Positions 1 to 40,270 of a stretch of DNA of 64,000 nt are shown in pieces. The stretch is taken from contig OY747716.1 of assembly GCA_963556495.2 (NCBI GenBank), positions 34,949,318 to 35,013,317 on the forward strand, read 5' to 3'. The notes below the pieces were generated by a model, which was given only the letters and a program-made list of their open reading frames with translations, was not told where the DNA came from and did not search any database. The first letter of the stretch is position 1; every line of letters begins with the position of its first letter. Both the position numbers and the translations under genes were made by a program. The stretch comes from Valencia hispanica (taxonomy: Eukaryota; Chordata; Actinopteri; Cyprinodontiformes; Valenciidae).

Positions 1-860
1 AACTGATAAGCAATGTGTGAGCACATGTATAAATAGAATGTTCAAATCTGTTCTACAGTGACAAAAAAGAAAGAATAAAAAATATTTATAACAACAAATC
101 TGAAGCAATTCGCAAAGAGAAAAAAAAAATACAGAGACAAAAACTACTTCGAAAACAACACACGAAAATGCTGCAATGAAAAGCAAAGCAATTTCAAAAA
201 AAGATAAATTGAATTCAAACAACAGTTGACATGTAAAAGCCTTTTGAAATATTCATGCAGACATGCAGAAAAGAAGCAGCATTATGCTGGGTTCTTTGAA
301 GTTTGATTTTCCAATTTCCCAATAGGACAAACAACAAAAATGAAGTTGACAGGGAAATTTAGAGCTTGCTGAGCAACCCCGAGTTAAATTTCCAAAATGG
401 CTGTGCTCACATAAAATGAAGTAAAGATGGCCAATTTAAACCATTTATTAACACCTCTGATGGCTTGCACCTCTTTAAACCAGTGAGGCACATAGTGCTG
501 CAAAATATATATTTGTAAACATGTTCCTTTGGTGTTTCAACCAACAAAATGATGACAAATACATTATTATAAGCTTGTATTGCTAACAGCAGTTAGCCAC
601 CACAACATTAATCAGATCTCACTGTTATCCAACTTGCAACTACAACGGTCCCACCTCGGACATTATGTCATTCAAAGCTCTGATTTCACAGCAAATCGAA
701 TGCAGCATTAGAACATCTTGCCCAAGATGACTACAAGATCCATGTATTTTTTAGTCCCTCCAGTTAAATTCTGCTCTCCTAAGCCTGAACTGTCACAATA
801 CAGTTCTCTCGTGGCTCCTAATGCATCAGGACACCCAGAATTTAAAAAAACATCTGTCAC
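1..860. other. enosf1 intron 10, partial
   Basis: AT-rich non-coding DNA after the exon 10 donor. I looked for the next family exon (GEQCHNRV... and later blocks) on the minus strand and saw none, so the rest of the gene is outside the window. No repeat family recognised. Confidence 0.6.
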
Positions 861-6612
<5,752 letters not shown>

Positions 6613-6760
6613 TTTAGCACGCAGATAAACACTCTCTGTCAGGGGTTCACTCTCAAATCACCTGCAGATTATAATCCCACCCACTCCCGAACTGTCGTTG
6701 GTAAAAAAAAAAAAAATAGAAGACACGATTTAAAGTAACAAGTATTCCGTGTAAAATCAA
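6613..6760 (-). promoter_or_regulatory. enosf1 5' flank/promoter squeezed against the yes1 poly(A) site
   Basis: The interval between the enosf1 start codon and the most distal yes1 poly(A) signal is only about 150 bp, so the enosf1 transcription start and 5' UTR must lie here or overlap the yes1 3' UTR. No TATA box stands out. The region includes an A-run (about 6702-6716). Confidence 0.45.
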
Positions 6761-9517
6761 GTCTTTATTCTACAAATTCCACAGATAATTCCTCACATCC
6801 TAACTCCCCCAAAATGCATTTTGATTTTATTATATACAAAACCCTCATTACAAGCTGTGTTCAGTTGTCATCTCTCTCAATACAATCCTGCTGAGAGCAT
6901 AAAAGAGCAACATTAAGAAGAAAAAAAAAGATTGAGAACGTCCATCCAATCTTTTAAATATAGTGTTTGCGGAGTTAGGCCCCTACTGCATGGTTACATA
7001 AACAGGCCAGTCCAAAGGTTCGTCAGCAGTCACAGTTTAGTGGACAAAAAGGCGTTGCTTTCTTCTAAACAAAGGTCAGCAAAGGTCTTCTTCATACTTG
7101 GCTGAAAGCAACGGTTAGTCACGATGACTTGCCATAAAGCCACAGTCCAGGTTCCTTCACTGTAAAAATCCAACCAGTCAGACAATATACAGAGCGATTA
7201 TAGATAGGTTATAATAACCAGGACACAAATAACTGCTTGGCTGGGGGGTGAACAGAGATAAAAAGTCTCCAAATGACATTAGACAGTGACTGTGATGTGA
7301 GAAAATGTATACCATAAGAAAGTATGAAAATGGCGCACAGAAAACAAAGGACATAGAATTAAATTCCCTACGTTCAGTTTTTTCACCCTAAAAGTCATAT
7401 GAAGAAAAGACATCAACCTCCTGAGAACTTCTACTGACAAAATATATTATATATTTTTTCTAAAATTGGTAATATGATAAACGGTAAAAGTGATAGTTTA
7501 CAAAATGTATGGTTCTGACTTGAGATTTTATTACAATGATTTGGGCCATTTACTGCGATAACAATACAAGTGATGATAAAAAGTTTTTTTGGCAATACAT
7601 CTGACTTTTGATAGTCAGAAACTCACTAAAACACAAATATCACTCTAAAAATAAAAAATAACCTTTGTCAAATAGGCTAGTTTTAAACACCAATTGGATA
7701 ATGCAATAATATGGCTAAACAACAAACAGTAAATATATTTAATAATACTTTAATTTTACTTTTATTTACTGACTCTCATGGAGCTAACATTGGAAAAAGG
7801 TTTAAACAGCAAACATCAGTTTCATTTCATCATTGTAGCTGTAAATTAAACTCATAACTTTCTTCCCCATAATAACAGAAAACGATACAATTATTGCTTA
7901 AGGATTTCAGGATCACAGTTGTCTAGTTCGATGTACCATTTGATCAAAAAATGCAGTACAGCTTTAACTGCATCAAAGAACAGAAATTTCCGAGGCAGTT
8001 TTTGGAGGCAAGTAAGTCTAAAAACTTTGTACAGACCACAGACGAGCATATTTTTGAATAAAATATATGCATTACCTCCAGGTAATGTAATCCTGTCTTT
8101 TGCATCAGGGCTTTGATTATGGCACTAAACAACTGGTTTAAGAGACCCTGACAAAACTCAACTCATTTAGGGTGTGCAAATAATTTTGCACTTAAAAATC
8201 TGCGATTTCCCTAACAATAATTAGAATTCCCTAACGGGGTTTCACTCTTTACAATGACCTTTGTCGTGTAATAGGGCTGGGCTGAGAGCAGCTGAAGCAC
8301 AAGCTATTAGATTTGATGATGTTCAAAAACAAAACGCCTAGCTGATAAGGCAGGATTAACTAGGATCTCTCTGAAATATGTTAAAAGCCGAATTATCAAA
8401 GAGCCATATCAAAAAACAAAACAAACAGAGTAAGAAAAATCTTCAGAAACATATAACTGTCTCTCAGAAATAAGAGTTAGGATATAAAATATCTGTCGCT
8501 GTCAAGAAAAATGCATGCTGCAACATAATCATAGCCATTGGTGAGTGGGTTAAGTGCGAGACAAACACAATACTAGCATAGACCCTGTAATACTGATAAA
8601 ATGCAGTGAGTTCATTTACTGCATTTTAAATCAGCTGAGTTTTATATGGGTATATAAATGGCTTTGATGTTAAGGTATCTCAGCCTGGGACTAAATATGC
8701 AGATTTGAACATTGCTACTACAAAAACTCTGAACTACAGCTTTAACTCTGGATCTTTCTTGTCTTTACTACATACTGAACTGGCTACTACACTCTGCCAT
8801 TTCACTATGTTCTAAGCGCTGATTAACCAATCAATACAACTCATCCAGATATCATTTTTAACTTTTCAGAGATCTCAGCGATTTATGTTAATTTTCAAAT
8901 ATAGAATCCTAAAGTCCATTGGGAACTTTTGAAAATAAAAGAGGGTGGAAGGAAGATTTGACTGAAGTAAGTAAGGAAGTAAGGAAGGAAAAATTATAAC
9001 ATCGTCTAGAAACAAAAATATTTTTCCGTGCTCATAGTTTTTTTTCAATATCTGAAAATGAAATCACATTCCATACTTGTGGAGATATTTCCCCACCTGC
9101 GTTTGTGAACTGAGAAAATCAGGAAGAATATCAAGGTACATGTACAACAAAAGGAGGCAAATTATCATATTAAACCATAATGATGTCAAAATAATTACAA
9201 ATGTCTTCGTGGATGTTTAATCACAGCTTATTTCACAGAAACATTGCACTGTGTGATGTCTGGTATTTAAACAAGAAAATGTATGCCCATAACCACAATC
9301 ATTTTATACATGTTGATTAAATCTACATTAAGAGTTTAAAAAAATACCCTCAAATAATTGTTGCAGTACCAGATAGGAGAACATGACAAAAAATAACGTT
9401 AAAACAAACATCTGAACGGACGATGGAAGAGGAACAAAAAAATCAAACAAACCAACATACGTATATTAGGTAAAGTTGTATGCAACTGTCTTTAACAAAG
9501 CCCCCTCCCTCTTATGG
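6745..9517 (-). other. yes1: yes1 3' UTR
   Basis: About 2.8 kb between the TAG stop (9518-9520) and the distal AATAAA at 6764-6769. It is AT-rich and has no long open frame or transposon. A long 3' UTR is usual for vertebrate YES1. The exact extent is inferred from the poly(A) signal only. Confidence 0.6.
6764..6769 (-). terminator. distal poly(A) signal of yes1 (AATAAA)
   Basis: Reading the minus strand, AATAAA occurs here and is followed within 60 bp by a T-rich stretch, as expected for cleavage near 6740-6750. Other AATAAA hexamers occur upstream in the 3' UTR, for example near 7527 and 7755, so shorter 3' UTRs are possible. Confidence 0.6.
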
Positions 9518-31606
<22,089 letters not shown>

Positions 31607-32194
31607 CGTCTCAGCCTGCGCGGACAGACAAAACAGAAATCTGCATAAGAGGGCAGCGTACCCTGAAAGGCTATAAGAGGAGGAATCTGGATTAGAAATA
31701 GCAACATATGGTTTGCAGGCGCTGGTATGAATGTTATGAAATCAAAGTGTAATGACCTGATATATCCATGTTAATCATTTTGTTGCTGCTTCAACCACTA
31801 AGACTTTAAGCCCTGTTGTAACTGGGACATATGGTGAATTCTAAATCTTCTTTGAATCCTCATAGCTATGAACAATCAGTCTGTGAATATACTGAGGTAT
31901 AAACTAGAGAGATAACATTTAGTAGAGCCTCTATATTTTGTGACATACTACAGTAATTTGACAAAGTATGAACACTCTTTGGATTTTCCTACATTTTGGC
32001 ACATTACAATATTATCGCCAGATAACTTTTTTCAGTAATAAAAAAGCTCTATTTCATTTAATTATGAATTATTTTAAAACTACAACAAAATAAATAGGGT
32101 GCTTCATCAGAACTCATCAGCCATTTTGACAACTGATTCTAAAACAAAAAATTCAGATTTCAGAGAATTCTTCTATAATCAAACATTACTGTTA

Positions 32195-32335
32195 CAGATG
32201 CCCTGCGATGGACTGGCGACCTGTCCAGGGTGTACCCTGCCTCTCGCCCCATGACCACTGGAGATAGGCACCAGCTGCCCCACAACCCTACATAGGATGG
32301 ACGGGTATGGAAAATGGATGGATGGATACTGTTAC
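32195..32335 (+). mobile_element. RTE-like LINE/SINE tail with GATG repeat in yes1 intron 1
   Basis: Contains the very common fish tail GCGATGGACTGGCGACCTGT followed by CCAGGGTGTACCCTGCC, an ATAGGCACCAGC block and a short GATG repeat end (GGATGGATGGAT). It is 5'-truncated to about 140 bp. Confidence 0.7.
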
Positions 32336-34418
32336 AGATCACTCATGGGTGTCAGGACAGCAATGCTGAACAATGAAACTGATCCAGTCATGAAACTAGG
32401 ACCATGATGGCCTCATATCAGCTTGGATCATTTCCTTGTTGATCATTTATCTTCCAGGGTCTTGACATTTTTTTTCATTTCTTTATGTCTATTGTTTGAA
32501 AGGTGTTGCCATATTGTTTTATTCTCATGTTCTGCTCTTTGGGCTTTTGAATTTAGTTCTCTTAAGTCTGTGTTAATCTTTTCTTCTTGATTTGTAGCTC
32601 CTTTTGGGTCTTAGTTTAACTCCTATGTTCATTAGTCTCCCTCCCCCAGTTTCTCTGCTTTCCTTTTGCCACAGCTGTTTCACATCGCCTCTGATTAGTT
32701 AATCTGGTTCCCTTGTTATTGTCAACCCCTCCATCAGTTCTTAAGCGTCTGGATTGTCATTGGTTGATTATTTTGTTACACTGCCCATGCTCTAAGTCAT
32801 ATTTGCCTGGTTTCGGTCCAGTAAATTTTATGTTGTTTGCTGTATCATATAAATCTTTTATCATGCTTATTCCAAACTCCTGTCTGCATTTTAGCCCTGC
32901 TTTCAACATGCAAGAGATAACAAAAACATGTTTTATTAAGATACCAGCTAAAGCACAAGTAGCAGTAAAAGGTGTTTATAAGAATAATCCAAACAAAAAA
33001 TGCTACTGAATAGCATGGTGGTACACTGATGAGGGAGCAATGAAAAAGACATTGGGACATTTTATTACTAAGTCAACATCAAGCAACTATTAGTCAAATA
33101 GGTGCAGCATTCTCACAATCTGTAGCAGTGGCCTTGATGTTGGAAGAGTGTATTATGGCCTATCCTAGAGGGAGGTGCATAATCAAGAGTTCACTGAGTT
33201 CTTAAGATAAAGTGCCAAGTAACACTTTAAACACTTTAAAGCCCTTTGCAAAAACAAATTGTTACTGGTGCTTATATTGCAGGTTGCAACCATGGTTAAC
33301 TTAAGAAACAAGTTTTAGTTTTAGTTAAAAGGCTGGAAAAGTCTTCCTGTTTTCAGGTCAGCTTGACGAGGTCGTCCCTGAACAAAATCAGCAGACTTTC
33401 ATTGGTTTGCTAATGAAATTTAGACCCCTCCACCACCGTAGACAACAGGATGAAGCCTGTCTTTGCTTTCCATGACAGTTGTTTCATCCTGAGGCTGAAG
33501 GAGCGTCTGGCCCAGAAACAGTAAGTCTCTTCTCTATGCCAACATTCTCAGCATGTTGGCTGCACATCTAAAGTCAGACATTGGATTTATTACCATCCTA
33601 ACTTCAAATCCTTTGTAAGAAATCTGTATAAGAAATCTGTTATTTAGAAACCTCCCTATTGGCTGATTAGTACATCATCTTCTTATTAAAAGTTTTCTAC
33701 TATATTTACTCTATTTAATATCTACAGTAAGCAAAACAATTCAAAAATATAATCTATGGATATTTTTAAGCTAAATTTTGAGGTGTCAAGGTTGAAAAAC
33801 TGATTTATGATCCATTTGTTATATCACTTTATATATGACATGTATTATAATAGGTAAAATAAATCCTTTGCGGATGCTATTTATATTGAATAGCAGCAGT
33901 GGTAGTAAAAACTGATTCATATTAGGTATCTTTTCATCCATCTGCATAAACCACATATGCAAAAATGCAATGTTGTAAAATGACAGAAAAAACAAAAAAT
34001 TGAAAATAAACTTAGCAGTAGTGGGGAAGAATGGATGAGGCAGAGTGAAGGTTGGAGAAAATACCCCTGTTGGTAACACAGATCAAAAACATGTAACCCT
34101 TGAGTCACAGACAGGGACTGTTAGCAAGAGAATGCACAGACTATCAGAAGACATGCAAAGTAAGCAAAGTTAAGTTAAAATCATTAACCGCATCAAAATG
34201 TATAAAAATAATTTGCTCATGTTGAAACCAGACATTTTCCAACCGTGTATAAGACACATAACCATTTTCTCACTGCCTGACATAAAATCACTAAACATTT
34301 TTATTTTTTGGGGGTCGGTAAGGATTAACACCATTTCCTATCCACTAAATGCCAGAATAACCACTGAGATTTTTTTTTTATAATAAGAAATTTGCATCCA
34401 CTAAGGTTACTATGCCCT
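32336..34418. other. yes1 intron 1 segment without recognised features
   Basis: AT-rich non-coding sequence. Short open frames here have no family resemblance that I can see. Confidence 0.35.
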
Positions 34419-34421
34419 TTA

Positions 34422-34835
34422 AGAGCAACTCGCCCCCAAATCAACCTTTTTCTACAGATAAACTGTATAAATGAGTGTCAAATAGTGCTGTCTACATGTC
34501 TGGTCATTATTTTTTGTATTTTAGTGTATTTAATTAAAAATATTCATTTTCTACCCAAAACCACCAGAGTAGTGCCCACTTCAGGTTAAAACGTTGCATT
34601 GCACTTGAATTGGGCATTGCTACTCGCTCAGCGAGTATGGCTGACTGTGGAGTATAAAACAAACCCTTAGGGCCACACTTCCGTAGCGAGTTGGCGCTGG
34701 AATAGCAAGTAAGTGTTGAAGCTGCCCAACCCTCCCCAGCCGTCGATCAGTCCGCAAGCCAAAGCCTCCTTTTGCCGCATTTTTCAAATGGAAATTTAGG
34801 TGGAGTAAGACTCTAGTAAGGGGATGAGTTGCTCT
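34422..34835. mobile_element. MITE-like element, 414 bp, TTA target duplication
   Basis: Inverted ends AGAGCAACTCGCCCC (34422) and, from the other strand, AGAGCAACTCATCCCC (ending 34835), flanked by TTA at 34419-34421 and 34836-34838. A 3-bp TTA/TWA duplication suggests a PIF/Harbinger-type non-autonomous element. It contains no coding capacity. Confidence 0.65.
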
Positions 34836-34858
34836 TTAAGCAATTTCTCTAAACTTAA

Positions 34859-35582
34859 AGAGGCTACATGCAATTTTCCGAAATTAAAACTTGCGACTGA
34901 CACCTTTGGCCAAAACAGAACTGCTCTTCCTTTCTGCTCGCTCTCGCAGCGCGCGCTCGTGTGTGCACACTTCACAAGTCATCCGCTGCAAAGAAGTCAA
35001 CATTATGTTTACAGAGGTAAGAACAGTCAAATACATATATTGTTTGAGAAACTAAGTTTGTTTGCAATATATATGACACAACAAAATGCACAGTAGTGCT
35101 TCGGAGTTATATAGTAATAGTGTTTGTATATTTCAGTGTTTGTTTAGAATAGTGTTAGTGTTTTATAAATCGTAACTTAAAATGAAGAGCTCTCAATCTT
35201 CTATCTTTTTCGGGCACTTGTCAGGGGTTTAACTTTTTAAGTCTTATGTAGAGTTACTGTTGATATCAGAGTTGTCCTTGGTCTCTTCTGTGTATTCGCA
35301 CAACCCATTGCAATGCTTGCGAGTGTAGGCTAATTGCTGACTAGTGGTGGTGGACAAGTGATCTGAAACGTTTAACATGAACGCGCTTGACGTCACATCC
35401 GCAGACAGCGCACGAAAAATCCGACCCGACAGAAAATAGGAAAAATTGGATACAGAGTTATAGGTGCACCCACTGTGAGCTGACAAGGTGTCAGTATGCT
35501 CATCAGGAGATGTTTGAGTCATAAATGGTCAAATAAAAAGGCTATTGTTATTATTTTGGGGAAAAAGTTGCATGTAGCCTCT
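34859..35582. mobile_element. MITE-like element, 724 bp, TTAA target duplication
   Basis: The termini read AGAGGCTACATGCAA at 34859 and its reverse complement ending at 35582, with TTAA directly outside each (34855-34858, 35583-35586). TTAA duplication is typical of piggyBac-type insertion, although the terminal bases do not look like classical piggyBac CCC ends. No transposase frame inside. It sits only 20 bp from the 34422-34835 element. Confidence 0.7.
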
Positions 35583-36171
35583 TTAAATGCCACCTCAAAG
35601 TGAGAAAACATTAAAGAAAACATGGAACAGAAGTGGATCTTCCCAGGAGTAGCTGGCTCACCAAAAGTAGTAGGGATCCACGATTTATTGACAATGAAAT
35701 CAATGTAGGCTGAAATGCAAAGCTGGTCACTGTTTTTAACAATTTTTTTAATCCATCTTATTGCCGTTTATCTATGTGACAGTCATAGCGATGGAGGGCT
35801 TGTGGGGTGTTTACCTAGAGCAGAGAAGCAAAGTTAGTGGTATGATTGTATTTTCACAGTGTCATAAGGGTAGGAAAATATATATAATATCAGTAAATAT
35901 TGGTTATTGGCCATACCAGCAATATTAATATAGGATACCAAGAATGGCCCTAATTTTCATATCAGTACCTCCCTACTAAAGGAATGAATGTTGTTCTAGA
36001 ATTGCGCTGCTCTGGGTGGCTGCATATTAAGTTTTGTTTTTTTTGTACATTGGTTCCTCTTTTTTCTTAAAGAAGATTGCATTTTTTTGACCTGTATATA
36101 CTTTCTAGTTTTTGGTGCTGTGAAGCTGGAAGGATTTTTGCTGTAAGTTTTTCCCTTTTTGACAATTTGTT

Positions 36172-37317
36172 ATGATGCGTAACCATGGCAACAATGTGGT
36201 TTACAGCCGGGAGCAGCTGATTAACATCGCAAAAGCTGAAATAATACCTCAACTGAAACCACAAATCCCTGATGAGTTGATAAGGAGGAGACGTGGATGC
36301 AGAGCAGGAACGAAAAGGAGACAGAGAAAGAGGAAGTTCAAGCCATCTCTTCCATCGATCATGATGGGCAACGTAAGATCACTGGCTAACAAGATGGATG
36401 AACTTCAAGCCCTTACAAGGACTCAGCCAGAGTACCGTGAATGCAGTGTTATGTGTTTTACGGAGACGTGGCTGCTGGATCATATCCCCGACTCCAACGT
36501 CTGTCTGCCAGGCTTCCTGACTGTACGAGCAGACAGAGATCTGAAGACGAGTAGAAAAAGGAAAGGTGGTGGAGTAGCAGTGCTTGTAAACAACAGATGG
36601 TGTCATCCAGGACATGTTACTGTGAAGTGTCGTCTCTGCAGCCCAGATGTCGAAATTTTGGCAGTAGGTTTTCGTCCATATTTTTTGCCAAGAGAGTTCA
36701 CCAGTGTAATTTTGGCAGTTGTTTACATTCCACCTTCAGCCGTTGCCGACAATGCATGTGATGTCATCAGTTCCATTGTTGCTAAGCTACAGACACAGCA
36801 CCCCAATGCATTTGTGGCAATATCTGGTGATTTTAATCATGCCTCGCTCTCTACTACACTTCCAACATTTCAACAGTATGTCAGCTGCTCTACAAGAGAA
36901 AACAGGACCTTGGATTTGTTTTATGCAAATGTAAAGGATTCATACACGTCCAAACCAAGACCTCCTCTGGGACAATCAGATCACAATCTTGTTTTTCTCT
37001 GTTCAGAATATAAACCACTTGTTCAGAGGCAACCTGTGACAAAACGAACTGTGAGAAAATGGTCACAGGAAGCTGAAGAAGCCCTGCAGGGTTGTTTTGC
37101 AACCACAGACTGGATGACTCTTTGCCAAGCACATGGAGAGGACATCAATGCCATGACTGAGTGTGTGACTGACTATATAAACTTCTGTGTAGACAACATC
37201 ATCCCCACCAGAACAGTGAGATGCTTCCCTAATAACAAACCCTGGATCACCAGTGACCTGAAGGAACTGCTAAACAAGAAAAAAGAGCCTTCAGGGAGGG
37301 AGACAGGGAATTACTGA
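36172..37317 (+). pseudogene. Rex1-like ORF2, apurinic-type endonuclease part
   Basis: 381 codons. Endonuclease landmarks occur in order: MGNVRSLANKMDEL (Asn), CFTETWL (catalytic Glu), VYIPPS, ISGDFNHA (Asp/Asn) and GQSDHNLV (Asp-His). An N-terminal basic segment (RRRRGCRAGTKRRQRKRK) precedes them. The frame runs off into a stop shortly after the A-run at 37279-37284, while the coding sense continues in another frame. Confidence 0.85.
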
Positions 37318-37427
37318 GGAGTATACAGAAGCAACTGAAGGTCAAGATCAGAGACAGCAAGGAGGTATACAGGAAGAAGCTGGGGAACAAACTACAGAGG
37401 AACAATATCCGAGATGTCTGGTCAGGA

Positions 37428-39116
37428 ATGAGAAAGATCACAGGTTTTAAGGACAGGAAGGATTGGATAGATGGAAGTCTGGACAGAGCCAATGAACTGA
37501 ACACATTCTTCAACAGGTTCAGTTCAGGAACTAGCTCAGCATCCCCCTCTCCTGTTCCCAGCCAAACAGACATCCCACTATCCTCTGATCAACGGCTTTC
37601 CTGTTACACCTCGGATGTTTTATCCTTCACCTCAGCCATGGACTCTTCTAATTCCACAAGTTTGACTTCAACCACGTCAGGAAATGCTGCTACCCCCTTG
37701 GCCTCCCCCTCCCACTTGTCTGTCTCCAAAAGTCAGGTGAAGAGGCAGCTGGAGAAACTGAACCGGAACAAGGCTGCAGGTCCAGATGGTGTCAGCCCCA
37801 GAGTCCTGAAGGCCTGTGCAGAGCAGCTCTGTGGGATTCTGCAGCACCTCTTCAACCTTAGCTTAACTCAGGAGAAGGTTCCAGTGTTGTGGAAGACATC
37901 CTGCCTTGTTCCAGTACCCAAAAGAACTCACCCATCAGTCATCAATGACTATAGACCCGTTGCCCTGACATCCCACATCATGAAGGTCCTAGAGAGACTC
38001 CTGTTGGCACCCCTGAGTAAGCAAACAAGAACGTATCAGGACCCACTGCAGTTTGCTTATCGCTGTGGAGTTGGAGTTGAAGATGCCATCATCCACCTAC
38101 TTCAACCAACCCACTGTCATCTGGACAAAGCAGGCAGCACTGTGAGGATCATGTTCTTTGATTTCTCTAGTGCATTTAACACAATTCAGCCTGATTTGCT
38201 TTGTCAGAAACTCCTGAAGACACAGGTGGAGCCCTCAACAATCGCCTGGATCAATGACTACCTGACCAACAGACCACAATTTGTGAGACTGAAGAATTGT
38301 GTGTCAAACCAGGTGGTCAGCAGCACAGGAGCGCCACAGGGGACCGTACTCTCACCATTCCTTTTTACTCTGTACACCTCAGACTTCCAGTACAAATCAG
38401 AGACCTGTCATCTGCAGAAATACTCAGATGACTCTGCAATTGTCCGGTGTATCAGAGATGGACAAGAAGCTGAATACAGAGAGCTGGTGGACCGCTTTGT
38501 GACATGGTGTGGAAACAATCGTCTCACCTTGAATGTGAACAAAACAAAGGAGATGATTGTAGATTTCAGAAGAAACAGGGATAAGTCAAAAACTGTTTCC
38601 ATCATGGGAGAAGAAGTGGAGGTGGATGAGGAATATAAATACCTCGGAGTTCACCTTGACAACAGACTGGACTGGAGGCGCAACAGTGAAGCCGTCTACA
38701 AGAAGGGACAGAGCAGACTGTACTTCTTGAGGAAGCTTAGGTCCTTCAAGGTTTGCAGCAAGATGCTGCAGATCTTCTACAAGTCTGTTGTGGAGAGTGT
38801 AATCTCTTCAGCCGTCATCTGTTGGGGTAGCAGCATCAGAGCCAGGGATTTAAAAAGGCTAAACAACCTGATAAAGAAGGCTGGTTCTGTTCTTGGGACA
38901 ACTGTGGAAAATCTGGAGATGATGATGCAAAGAAGGATTCTTCATAAAATCAAAAAAATTATGGACAACCCTGAGCATCCTCTTCATGAGACTGTCATAC
39001 AACAACAGAGCGTCTTCAGTCGGAGGCTTCTTCAGTTTCGCTGCAATACAGACCGCTACAGGAAATCCTTCCTGCCCACAGCCATCATCATCTACAACAA
39101 CTCCTTAAAGAATTAA
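37428..39116 (+). pseudogene. Rex1-like ORF2, reverse transcriptase part
   Basis: 562 codons; the true coding sense extends upstream to the frameshift near 37285. Motifs: NRNKAAGPDGVSPRVLKAC, INDYRPVALTSHIMKVLERL, FFDFSSAFNTIQP (A), GAPQGTVLSPFLFTLYTSDF (B), YSDDSAIV (C, catalytic Asp pair intact), EYKYLGVHLDNRLDW (D/E). No internal stop. Only the upstream frameshift separates it from the endonuclease. Confidence 0.88.
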
Positions 39117-39186
39117 TTATATGAGCTATACCAACACTTAATTTCCCTCTGGGATCAATAAAGTATTTTTGAATTGAATTTGAATT

Positions 39187-39900
39187 GAATCAATGTCTCA
39201 TCCAAAGGCTCACAGAATAACCCAGAAGAACATCCAAGAGTTGCAGGATTTACTTTGTTTAGGTGAAGCCTTAAGGCAAATTCAACAATAAGAAAACGAC
39301 TGAGCAAAGTTTTAAGGCCAAAACCACTGGTGCCGTAAAGAACAAAAAAACTTCTCATACCTTTACCAAAAACATCTTGAGCCCCCTCCTTTAGGACATT
39401 ATTTGGACTGATGGGACAAAAGTGGAACTTTTTAAAAGGCATGTGTCCCATTGCATTTGGCATTAAAAAAGCGTAGCAGAAAAGTAATACATTTATGACA
39501 GTCAAACAGGGTGGTGGGAGTGTGATGTTCTGGGACTGCTTTCCTGCTTCAGGACCAGGAAGACATCCTGCCATCTCTTGCAAAAAGTCCTTGAGGAAAA
39601 TGTCCGTCCATCAGTTTGGGTAATGATCCAAAGAATACTGGCAGGTCTAATGCTAAATGGATTAACAAAGAAAAAATTAAGGTTTTGGAGGGGCCTTTTT
39701 AAAGTCTGGACTAAAATTTCATTAAGATGCTGAACAGTAACCTTAAATGTCAAGGCCATGTAAAAAGAAAAACTCCAATGTGAATAAAATAAAAATAATT
39801 CAGCCAACAAAAGTAGGTCCAAACTCCTCTACAGCAACGTAAAAAAAGTCACTGAAAGTTCTCAAAAAACACTTGATGACGGTTGTTCCCACCAAATCAA
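39187..39900 (+). mobile_element. decayed Tc1-like transposon next to the Rex1 copy
   Basis: The plus strand shows, with stops, SHPKAHRITQKNIQELQDLL (DNA-binding region) and WDKSGTF (first catalytic Asp block). After a shift come QSNRVVGV and CFPASGPGRHPAI-like pieces. No ends found. Confidence 0.5.
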
Positions 39901-40079
39901 TACAAATCTGTAAATCGGCAAATATATTTTTTCACAGCTCTGTATCTTTGAGACTTGTTCCCTGAGTGATAGTAGGGTGGATCGGGAGATGGGCAGATAA
40001 ATTTAGGCAAGCATTGCTTCAATGAGTAAGGGAAAAGAGCTGAGCCAAAAAGCTATTTTCTTAATTTACTAATCTGTTG

Positions 40080-40270
40080 CCATTACTGCAGGCGGTAGCA
40101 CTGTTCCTTTGCAGCAAAAAGGTCCTGGGTCCTACCCTGGGGTCTTTTTGGATCTGCCCAGGGTGAAATGCATCTTGTGTTCCTCCCACTGATACTACAG
40201 GGCAGACTCAGAGCTAGCTGGAGACACTATCTCTTCCTGTTTCGGAACTCCTAGGGATCTTCCCACTCAC
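40080..40270 (+). repeat. degenerate dispersed repeat with tRNA-box-B-like start
   Basis: GCAAAAAGGTCCTGGGTCC resembles the conserved head of a widespread fish repeat that carries GGTTCGATTCC-like sequence; eroded copies of GGGTCTTTTTGGATCTG follow. It is not foldable into a tRNA cloverleaf by eye. Confidence 0.4.

Larger units (their letters stand above)
36090..39186 (+). mobile_element. Rex1/CR1-type non-LTR retrotransposon, nearly intact ORF2 with one frameshift
   Basis: Two plus-strand frames, 36172-37317 (endonuclease) and 37428-39116 (reverse transcriptase), are continuous apart from a one-base shift in the A6 run at 37279-37284. The combined frame is about 980 codons, full length for this family. 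The 3' UTR has TTTCCCTCTGGGATCAATAA and a GAATT-rich tail, the usual Rex1-like 3' end. Orientation is antisense to yes1, in its intron 1. The 5' limit (about 36090) is uncertain. Confidence 0.85.

Noticed and set aside
36172..39116. Rex1-like frames as host genes
   Set aside because: Endonuclease and reverse-transcriptase motifs and a LINE 3' tail identify a retrotransposon.
40080..40160. Possible tRNA gene
   Set aside because: Only a box-B-like phrase (GGTCCTGGGTCC) of a dispersed repeat; no cloverleaf, no anticodon arm.
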